Assembly (NCBI GenBank): GCA_963664595.2
Contig: CAXXOK010000010.1
Location: 248,001-312,000, forward strand
DNA: 64,000 nucleotides
Origin: CAXXOK01 sp963664595
Lineage (GTDB): Bacteria; Bacillota; Clostridia; Christensenellales; Aristaeellaceae
Reading direction: 5' to 3'
In this document: positions 57,785 through 64,000 of the stretch, piece by piece
Numbering within the stretch: the stretch's first letter is position 1
Layout of the letters: every line of letters starts with the position of its first letter
Position numbers and translations under genes: made by a program
The notes under the pieces: generated by a model
What the model was told of the DNA's origin: nothing
The model's input: the letters and a program-made list of their open reading frames with translations, nothing else
The model's database searches: none

Positions 57785-59394
57785 GGGTGTACCCCTTTCA
57801 AGACCGGTGAATTGCCGGTCTGCTTGGAAAAACAGATGTGCCTGCGCCACTGTGCGTCGTCCAACCCGGGGAAATCGGCCCGGTAGTGCACACCCCGGCT
57901 TTCCGTACGTGCCAGCGCTGCGGCGCAAACGAGAGCCCCGGTTTCCGCCAGGTGCAGTACTTCCAGCCTGCGGAGCAGGGCCGGAAAGCCGTTGGGCCGC
58001 AGAGCTGCGGTTTGGCTTTGCAGGCGCTTTATTTCATCAAGTCCCCTGAACACGCTATCCGCGGTGCGTACCGCGCCGGCGCTGGCTGCCATCTGCTTGA
58101 GCAGGGCTTCGTGCAATGCGTCGAAGGCTTCCTTGCCGGTATTGCCGCTTGGGGGTGGCTGCAGCTTTTGCCAGGCGGTTTGCAGCGTGGCTTCTTTCAA
58201 ACGCTGGTTTCGGTTTTGCCCCAGCACGGCATGTGCAGCGCTATGCCCGGCGATGCGGCCCATAACGTAAATCTCGGCGCCCGCGTTGCCGCCCAGCCGG
58301 TTGGCACCGTGAATGCCGCCTGTTACTTCGCCTGCGGCGTACAAGCCGTCCACACCTGTCCACGCGCCGGGATCAATCTGCACGCCGCCCATCATGGAGT
58401 GGGCCGACGGGCCGACCTCCACGCGCTCTTTTGTAAGGTCTATGCCTTCGTTGATAAAGCGTTCGTAGTAAAGCTTATGATTGACTTTGATCTCATCCTC
58501 CGGCACATCGGTCAGGTCCAGGTATACGCCGCCGTGCTCCGTTGCGTTTCCTGCGGCGATTTCCAGTGCGATCAGCCGTGCCAGCACATCCTTGGGCACC
58601 GCGCCCTCGGCGGGGTAGGAATTGAGGATAAAACGTTCGCCCCGGCAGTTGAACAGTTTTCCGCCCTTGGCCAGCAGCGTGGTGGAAATCCCCAGCGGTT
58701 TGGGCCACACTGCGCGGCAGGGCTCGAATTGCACAAACTCCATATCCGTCAGCGTTGCGCCTGCTCCGTAAGCCATAGAAAACCCGTCTGCTGTCTGGCA
58801 CAGCGGATAGGTGCTGTGATACATCAGGTGCGAGCCGCCGGTGGCAAGCACCACTGCTCCCGCTTCCGCCAGCAGGGCGTTGGGTGCGTCCATTTGCACA
58901 GCCGCGGCCCCGCGCACTTTGCCATCCTGCACCAACAGCTCCGTAGCCATGTAGGGTTCCAGCAGGGTGACGTTCATTTCCGAAAGTGCGGCGCGCAGGG
59001 CGTGCAGGGAGTGCAGGCCTGTGCGGTTTTGGGTGTGCACCAGCCGGGGCACGCTGCACCCCAGCGGCTGCAACAGGTGATAGCCGTGGTCAGTCTGGTC
59101 AAAATCCTGGCCCAACGACCGCATCTGATCGATGGTTTCCAGCGAGCCGCTTGCGATTTCCGATACCAGCGCCGGATCGCCGAGGTTCCAGCCGCCTTGG
59201 AGGGTATCCTCACAATAGCGGGCTATGCTGTCATTTGCGCCGACCGGCGCGTTAAAGCCCAGCACCCACGGCGAGGCGCTGGCTCCTTTGGAAAGCAGGG
59301 TTACCTTCAGGCCTTTTTTGGCTGCCACCCAGGCTGCTTCCAGCCCCGCCAGACCCGCGCCGAGCACCAGCACGTCGGTTTGTATATGGTTCAT
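57781..59394 (-). CDS. Fumarate-reductase/aspartate-oxidase-like flavoprotein
   Basis: A 537-residue soluble flavoprotein of the SdhA/FrdA/NadB superfamily. FAD site VLVLGAGLAGLEAAWVAA, AVVLATGG and GLYAAGEVTGGIHGANRLGGNA; capping-domain and C-terminal helical region as in FrdA (residues ~400-537). No signal peptide and no haem motif, so probably cytoplasmic. No Fe-S (SdhB-like) partner gene adjoins it. It is linked by four-base overlaps to the amidohydrolase gene and the FdrA-like gene, so it belongs to the same pathway; it may reduce or oxidise a C-C or C-N bond of the substrate. Confidence 0.88.
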   Translation of the reverse strand: MNHIQTDVLVLGAGLAGLEAAWVAAKKGLKVTLLSKGASASPWVLGFNAPVGANDSIARYCEDTLQGGWNLGDPALVSEIASGSLETIDQMRSLGQDFDQTDHGYHLLQPLGCSVPRLVHTQNRTGLHSLHALRAALSEMNVTLLEPYMATELLVQDGKVRGAAAVQMDAPNALLAEAGAVVLATGGSHLMYHSTYPLCQTADGFSMAYGAGATLTDMEFVQFEPCRAVWPKPLGISTTLLAKGGKLFNCRGERFILNSYPAEGAVPKDVLARLIALEIAAGNATEHGGVYLDLTDVPEDEIKVNHKLYYERFINEGIDLTKERVEVGPSAHSMMGGVQIDPGAWTGVDGLYAAGEVTGGIHGANRLGGNAGAEIYVMGRIAGHSAAHAVLGQNRNQRLKEATLQTAWQKLQPPPSGNTGKEAFDALHEALLKQMAASAGAVRTADSVFRGLDEIKRLQSQTAALRPNGFPALLRRLEVLHLAETGALVCAAALARTESRGVHYRADFPGLDDAQWRRHICFSKQTGNSPVLKGVHP

Positions 59395-60311
59395 ATGGCG
59401 GCTCCTTTCAGCAGGCGCAGCGCGTTATCCCGGACAATGCTCCGGTAACACGTCTCCGTGATCTTTCGGTTTTCCGCCGCGGTTTGCAGAAAGTCCGATA
59501 GCTTCTGGTAAGCGTCATAGGTTTGAAGGTTACGGGGATCGTGAAAATCCGTTCCGTACAGGATACGGTTTTCAAATCGGGTGAGGAAATCGCAGGTAAA
59601 CGCGGGGTCGCGCAGCATGGCGTTGGCGCCGGACAGCGAAGACATTTCCGCATGCAGGTTGTCATACTGCTCCATGAGGCGTACCAGCGTGCCGCCGGGC
59701 CGCACGGGGCCTGTGGGGTTTGCGGTCCGATCCGCTTCCTGCGCGTCCCCGCTCAGCTCGCACCAAAACGCTTGCGAATGACCGATGAAAATGAGATGGG
59801 GGAATGACTGCAATGCCTTTTCAAGACGTGGCAAGTGAAGCTCGTCCCGCACGCCGTAGGCGCTTCCATGTGCACCGAAGTGCATCAGCACGGGCAGATG
59901 GCAGATTTCGCAATGCTTGAACAGCGCGAACATCCGGGGATCGTCCACCGCCAGCGGCGCGGTGATCTCGCCCACGCCGCGCGCGCCCTGCTCCTGATAG
60001 TAGCGCAGGTAATACGCAAAGTCCGTTTCCGGGCTGTTTGCGCCCTGACGCGGATCCACATTGCAAAACCACGCCGTAAATACATCCGGGTTTTCTTTTG
60101 CCATGTCCGCCGCTTCCCGCTGAGACACCCGGTCCCAGGTGCCTTCCGGCGCGGAGCCGGGCGGGAGCAGCACACCCTTTTCAATGTTCAGCGCGTCGTA
60201 CATATCCCGCAGCTCCGCCGCCACCGGATAGTTATTTCCGCTGGGCTTTGGCAGACCGCGGCGGGGGACCGCATGTACGTGCAGGTCAATCTTCCTGATG
60301 GATTCGCGCAT
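59391..60311 (-). CDS. Amidohydrolase-superfamily (amidohydro_2-like) enzyme
   Basis: A 306-residue TIM-barrel hydrolase. Metal-site residues: HxH in KIDLHVHA, His in LMHFGAHG, His in FIGHSQAFW and Asp in LYGTDFHDPRN. This matches the amidohydrolase_2 group, whose members are lactonases, decarboxylases or hydrolases. The start at 60311 (MRESIRKID) has AGGAGG upstream, inside the end of the OppF-like gene; a frame to 60410 lies over that gene. It may open a lactone or remove an amide or carboxyl group from the substrate that the Dpp/Opp-type transporter brings in. Confidence 0.82.
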   Translation of the reverse strand: MRESIRKIDLHVHAVPRRGLPKPSGNNYPVAAELRDMYDALNIEKGVLLPPGSAPEGTWDRVSQREAADMAKENPDVFTAWFCNVDPRQGANSPETDFAYYLRYYQEQGARGVGEITAPLAVDDPRMFALFKHCEICHLPVLMHFGAHGSAYGVRDELHLPRLEKALQSFPHLIFIGHSQAFWCELSGDAQEADRTANPTGPVRPGGTLVRLMEQYDNLHAEMSSLSGANAMLRDPAFTCDFLTRFENRILYGTDFHDPRNLQTYDAYQKLSDFLQTAAENRKITETCYRSIVRDNALRLLKGAAI

Positions 60312-60313
60312 GC

Positions 60314-61291
60314 CTAGCCCTCCTGACTGTCGTACTTGCGGCAGGCTACCCAATGGTCGGGCGCAACCTGCGTAAGCTGCGGCGCGTGTTCGGCGCATCC
60401 CTTGGCACAACAGGTGCAGCGGCTGGAGAACAGGCAGCCCGAGGGCGCGTGCGCCAGATTGGGCACTTCACCATGCAGAATAATCCTGTCCTGCTTTATG
60501 GTGGGATCGGGTACGGGAATGGCGCTCATCAACGCTTTGGTATAGGGGTGCAGCGGATTTTTGAAAATCTCCATGCTGTCGGCTACCTCCACCAACCGGC
60601 CCAGATACATCACGCCGATACGGTGGGAAATGTGCTGCACCACAGGCATGCTGTGGGCGATAAACAGATAGCTGATTCCCAGATCGTTTTGCAGATCGTT
60701 CATCAGATTCAAAATCTGCGCCTGAACGGAAACATCCAGCGCGGATACCGGCTCATCGCAGACAATCAGCCTGGGCTCCGCGGCCAGGGCGCGGGCGATG
60801 ACGATGCGCTGGCGCTGCCCGCCGGAAAACTCGTGCGGGTATTTGGACATCTCCCGGCTGTTGATCCCGACCTTGTTGAGCAGGGTTTCCACACGCTCCC
60901 TGCAGTCCGCGCGGTTGGCGGCCAGCTTGTGTTCGCGGATCGGCTCGGCCACGATATCGAATATACGCATCTTGGGATCCATGGAGCTATAGGGATCCTG
61001 AAAGATGATCTGCATGTTTTTGCGGATGCTGCGGATTTCATTCTGCGACATATCGGTGATCATGCTGCCGTTGATTTTGATGCAGCCGCCGGTAGGCTCC
61101 AACAGGCGCAATACGGTTTTGCCCACGGTGGTTTTGCCGCAGCCGCTTTCGCCGACCAGCCCGAAGGTTTCCCCGGAATCGATGGAGAAGCTGACGCCGT
61201 CCACGGCCTTGTAATATCCTGACTGTTTTTTGAAAAGCCCGCTGTATACCGGGTAGTATTTCTTGAGCTCCGTTACTTCCAGCAGCGCCAT
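60314..61291 (-). CDS. Dipeptide/oligopeptide-type ABC transporter ATPase (DppF/OppF)
   Basis: A 325-residue ATPase: Walker A GESGCGKTT, Q-loop QDPYSSMDPKM, signature FSGGQRQR, Walker B LIVCDEPVSALD, His-loop. The C-terminal extension (GCLFSSRCTCCAKGCAEHAP) is the oligopeptide-transporter type with a cysteine cluster. It pairs with the DppD-like ATPase (one-base overlap). Such systems import peptides, nickel, and also sugar acids, glutathione or opines; the binding protein would lie beyond base 64000. Confidence 0.93.
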   Translation of the reverse strand: MALLEVTELKKYYPVYSGLFKKQSGYYKAVDGVSFSIDSGETFGLVGESGCGKTTVGKTVLRLLEPTGGCIKINGSMITDMSQNEIRSIRKNMQIIFQDPYSSMDPKMRIFDIVAEPIREHKLAANRADCRERVETLLNKVGINSREMSKYPHEFSGGQRQRIVIARALAAEPRLIVCDEPVSALDVSVQAQILNLMNDLQNDLGISYLFIAHSMPVVQHISHRIGVMYLGRLVEVADSMEIFKNPLHPYTKALMSAIPVPDPTIKQDRIILHGEVPNLAHAPSGCLFSSRCTCCAKGCAEHAPQLTQVAPDHWVACRKYDSQEG

Positions 61292-62274
61292 TACCGCGCC
61301 TCCTTTCCAAGATCGTCCCGCAGGCAGCGTACCAGATGACCGTTGCCCAGATCCCGCAGATCGGGGCAGGCGCTTTCACAGGCGGCTGTCGCATAGGGAC
61401 AGCGTGTGTGAAAGCGGCATCCGGAAGGCATTTGGGTACTATGAGGTACCATGCCCTTGATATCGTACAGGCGTTCATGCTTTTCCCCGAGCTTGGGCAT
61501 GGCGCGCATCAACCCCTGCGTGTATGGATGACGGGGATGCGCAAACAGCTCCAGCACCGGGGCCACCTCCATCACCATGCCCGCGTACAGCACCACCACC
61601 CGGTCGCAGGTTTCCGCCACGACGCCCAGATCATGCGTGATGTACATCACGGCCATACCGCGCTCCTTTTGCAGCCGCAGGATCAGCTCCAGGATTTGCG
61701 CCTGAATGGTGGGATCCAGCGCGGTGGTGGGCTCGTCCGCAATCAGCAGCTTGGGGTTGTAACTCAGCGCCATGGCGATCATCACGCGTTGCCGCATGCC
61801 GCCGGAAAGCTCGTGCGGGTAGGCTTTCATTCGTTCCTTCGGCGAAGCGATCCCCACCAGATCCAGCATTTCCACCGCCTGCTTCCACGCGTCGGCCCTG
61901 GAGATTTTCTGGTGCTGGCGAATGGCTTCGATCAGCTGGTTGCCGCAGGTGTACACGGGGTTTAGGGAGGTCATCGGCTCCTGAAAGATCATGGAAACGA
62001 TATTGCCGCGGACATGCTGCATTTCCTTTTCGCTTAGCGATAGCAGGCTTTTACCGTCCAGTATGATCTCGCCCTCCAGCACGGAGCTGGGCGGCGACGG
62101 CAGCAGCCGCATCACGGTTTTGGCCGTTACGCTTTTGCCGGAGCCGGATTCGCCCACAATACCGAGAATCTCATTGGCGTGGATAGCAAAGCTCACGCCC
62201 TTGGTAACCGGCACCGGTTTACCGCCATAGAGAAAGGCGGTGGTCAGGTTTTTGATTTCCAGTATATTTTCCAT
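61291..62274 (-). CDS. Dipeptide/oligopeptide-type ABC transporter ATPase (DppD/OppD)
   Basis: A 327-residue ATPase: Walker A GESGSGKSVT, Q-loop QEPMTSLNP, signature LSGGMRQR, Walker B LLIADEPTTALD, and the oligopeptide C-terminal extension GCRFHTRCPYATAACESACPD. The start at 62274 (MENILEIKN) has GAGGGAAG seven bases upstream; the ATG at 62289 overlaps the permease stop and has no ribosome binding site. It forms the ATPase dimer with the DppF-like protein. Confidence 0.92.
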   Translation of the reverse strand: MENILEIKNLTTAFLYGGKPVPVTKGVSFAIHANEILGIVGESGSGKSVTAKTVMRLLPSPPSSVLEGEIILDGKSLLSLSEKEMQHVRGNIVSMIFQEPMTSLNPVYTCGNQLIEAIRQHQKISRADAWKQAVEMLDLVGIASPKERMKAYPHELSGGMRQRVMIAMALSYNPKLLIADEPTTALDPTIQAQILELILRLQKERGMAVMYITHDLGVVAETCDRVVVLYAGMVMEVAPVLELFAHPRHPYTQGLMRAMPKLGEKHERLYDIKGMVPHSTQMPSGCRFHTRCPYATAACESACPDLRDLGNGHLVRCLRDDLGKEAR

Positions 62275-62288
62275 CTGTTCTTCCCTCA

Positions 62289-63158
62289 TTAATCTGCGCG
62301 AATCCGCACGTCGAACGCATCACGCAGGCCATCGCCCAGAAAATTGAAACCCATCACCAGCAGCATGATAAACAGGCCGGGGAATATGCTCATCCAGGAG
62401 GCACGCTCCAACAGCGCGTATCCGTTTTTCAGCATTGTGCCCCAGGACGCGCGCGGCAGCGCCACGCCAAGGCCGAGGAAGGACAGGCTGGCTTCGGCAA
62501 TCACGGCCTTGGAGCAGGCCAGCGTCCATTCCACAATCAGGGTGGACATCAGGTTGGGCAGCACATGGAACAGGATATTCTTCCAGGCCGGGCGGCCGAT
62601 GGCCTTGGCTGCCGTTACATAATCCATTTCACGGATCGACAGGGTACGGCTGCGGACGATGCGGTAGAAGCTGGGGATGTTGACGATGCCGATTGACAGC
62701 AGAATGTTTTGAATGCTGGTACCCAGCGCCACATTGATGGCCATTGCCAGCACAATGGTCGGCAGGGCCCACAGCGAATTCATGAACCCGGAGATGGCCG
62801 TATCCACCGGCCCGCCCCGGTAGCCTGAGAACAGACCCAGCGCCGTGCCGATGAGCATGGCGATTAAGCTGGAAAACACGGCGACCACCAGCGTGATTTT
62901 GGAACCATCCACTACGCGGGCATAGATGTCGCGGCCCAGGTTATCGGTGCCAAACCAATGCTCGGCGGAAGGCGCCTGATACCGGTCCTTGGCGTTGCGG
63001 TCGGAATAGGTATAAGGCGTCAGGCAGCTGCCGAAAATGGAGAACAGAATCATGAAAATGACAATGGCCAAACCGATTACGGCCAGCTTGCGGCTAAAAA
63101 AACGGGACAGAACCTTTTGTGCATTCGTTTTCTGTTTTATGGTCGTATCATGCTGCAT
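62289..63158 (-). CDS. Dipeptide/oligopeptide-type ABC transporter permease (DppC)
   Basis: A 289-residue permease with six spans, the N-terminal segment of OppC/DppC proteins (SRFFSRKLAVIGLAIVIFMILFSIFG), the family landmark HWFGTDNLGRDIYARV and the coupling loop DYVTAAKAIGRP followed by HVLPNLMS. It lies two bases after the DppB-like gene and is its dimer partner. Confidence 0.93.
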   Translation of the reverse strand: MQHDTTIKQKTNAQKVLSRFFSRKLAVIGLAIVIFMILFSIFGSCLTPYTYSDRNAKDRYQAPSAEHWFGTDNLGRDIYARVVDGSKITLVVAVFSSLIAMLIGTALGLFSGYRGGPVDTAISGFMNSLWALPTIVLAMAINVALGTSIQNILLSIGIVNIPSFYRIVRSRTLSIREMDYVTAAKAIGRPAWKNILFHVLPNLMSTLIVEWTLACSKAVIAEASLSFLGLGVALPRASWGTMLKNGYALLERASWMSIFPGLFIMLLVMGFNFLGDGLRDAFDVRIRAD

Positions 63159-63160
63159 GC

Positions 63161-64000
63161 TCAGGCTCCTTTTCCGCTGTGGGCTATCCGCGGGTCAATC
63201 ACGACATACAGGATATCCACCAGGGTATTGATGGCGATAATAATGATGGCGACCGTCATAACACAGCCCAGCGTTACCTGATAATCCCTGGCAAAAATAC
63301 TGTCTACGATGGCGGTGCCGAGGCCCGGCATGGCAAATACGGTTTCGATTACAATCGCGCCGCCAAACAGGCGGCCTACCTGCAAGCCCATCACCGTAAT
63401 CACGGGAATGAGCGCGTTTTTCAGTGCGTGCTTCCAAATTACCACCCGGCCGGGCAGGCCTTTGGAGCGGGCGGTATCAATAAAGTCCTGGTCCAGCACA
63501 TCCAGCATGGCCGAGCGGGTTTGCCGCATGATAACCGCGGCAAAGGTGAAGCCAATGGCAAAGGCAGGCATGATCAGCCGAAGCAGGTTTTTGCCAAGCC
63601 CTTCGCTGATATCAACAAAGCCGGAAGCGGGCAGCCAGCCCAGCTTGACGGAGAACAGCAAAATCATCAGCATGGCAAGCCAGAAATGCGGCGCGGCCTG
63701 GCCGATCATGGCGAGCACGCTGGCAACGGCGTCCAGCGGCCCGTTGCGGTGTGTGGCGGATACGATGCCCAGCGGCAGCGCAATGACGATGGCAATCAGC
63801 ATGGCCAGCAGGGTGAGCTCCAGCGTAACCGGAAACCGCTGTGCAATGCGCTCGCTCACGGAGGTGCCGTTGATCAGCGATGTGCCGAAATCCCCGTGCA
63901 GCACGCCCAGCAGCCAATCGCCGTACCGCACCACAAACGATTGGTTCAACCCCATGGCCTCACGCATCGCTGCGATTTCCTCCGGCGTCGCGTCCATGGA
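63161..64000 (-). CDS. Dipeptide/oligopeptide-type ABC transporter permease (DppB), N-terminus beyond window
   Basis: About 279 residues of a DppB/OppB permease: GDFGTSLINGTSV, TLLAMLIAIVIALPLGI, coupling loop DFIDTARSKGLP followed by HALKNALIPV, and the C-terminal PRIAHSGKGA. The family is 305-340 residues, with a first span before this point, so the Met at 63997 is internal and the gene continues past base 64000. It heads the visible Dpp-type cluster. Confidence 0.92.
   Translation of the reverse strand, partial: SMDATPEEIAAMREAMGLNQSFVVRYGDWLLGVLHGDFGTSLINGTSVSERIAQRFPVTLELTLLAMLIAIVIALPLGIVSATHRNGPLDAVASVLAMIGQAAPHFWLAMLMILLFSVKLGWLPASGFVDISEGLGKNLLRLIMPAFAIGFTFAAVIMRQTRSAMLDVLDQDFIDTARSKGLPGRVVIWKHALKNALIPVITVMGLQVGRLFGGAIVIETVFAMPGLGTAIVDSIFARDYQVTLGCVMTVAIIIIAINTLVDILYVVIDPRIAHSGKGA

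Noticed and set aside
57838..59448. 536-codon open frame on the plus strand opposite the flavoprotein gene
   Set aside because: A shadow of the GC-rich minus-strand gene, whose FAD motifs are unmistakable; the product is Cys/His-rich nonsense.

Overview
The window reads as a GC-rich (visually mid-50s percent), densely coded chromosome segment of an anaerobic, sugar-using Firmicute. Signs of this are strong GGAGG-type ribosome binding sites, a few TTG/GTG starts, carbohydrate ABC importers encoded without their own ATPase, YesM/YesN-type two-component pairs, PadR and RpiR regulators, and electron-transfer-flavoprotein (ETF) redox modules with ferredoxin domains. Both complete solute-binding proteins have Sec signal peptides but no lipobox cysteine. 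That hints at a Christensenellales-like gut or rumen clostridium, but this is inference. No rRNA, tRNA or CRISPR array was seen.

Layout. (1) 1-9869, minus strand: a membrane AraC-type regulator, an oligosaccharide-type ABC importer (binding protein and two permeases), an MFS transporter, an esterase, a degenerate esterase paralogue and a CocE-type hydrolase cut by the window edge. Divergent from it at 10244-11882 are two further esterases. This looks like uptake and de-esterification of acylated sugars. (2) 12.0-17.4 kb is a scarred accessory region. It holds an IS transposase remnant, a histidine kinase fused in frame to a lactonase beta-propeller, and an AT-richer insert (padR, DUF2812, a membrane protein, a cysteine-rich KTR protein and a sigma-factor-like fragment typical of conjugative transposons). 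The insert abuts the 3' third of a KDPG/KDPGal aldolase gene, followed by an intact galactonate-dehydratase-like gene. (3) 19020-36227, minus strand: sixteen tightly packed genes. They comprise aldolase, PfkB kinase, mutarotase, DUF4867, an AGPS-like FAD oxidase, an Fe-S protein, EtfB, ferredoxin-EtfA, a GlcD/LctD-like FAD dehydrogenase, a LarA-type nickel racemase/epimerase, an FGGY kinase, a second EtfB/EtfA pair, an IolB-like isomerase and a YesN/YesM pair. The core resembles the electron-confurcating lactate dehydrogenase LctBCD of acetogens, but placed among sugar genes, so oxidation of a sugar acid or another 2-hydroxy acid is the best guess.

(4) 36.6-50.2 kb: an L-fucose-isomerase-family protein, a divergent Gfo/Idh/MocA dehydrogenase with a ThuA-like protein, another kinase/regulator pair, a second ABC importer, two xylose-isomerase-like TIM-barrel enzymes (one with all D-tagatose 3-epimerase metal ligands) and an RpiR regulator. 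(5) 50.9-64 kb, minus strand: a Dpp/Opp-type ABC transporter, an amidohydrolase, a fumarate-reductase-like flavoprotein, an FdrA/DUF1116 pair (homologues of the oxamate carbamoyltransferase subunits AllF and AllG), a DapA/NanA-family aldolase, an IlvD/Edd dehydratase and a short-chain dehydrogenase.

Four copies of a palindromic intergenic repeat (three exactly 170 bp, one internally deleted) sit at operon borders between 36.5 and 52.1 kb. The strongest leads are the 16-gene ETF/LarA operon, the kinase-lactonase fusion, the FdrA/DUF1116 cluster and the repeat family.
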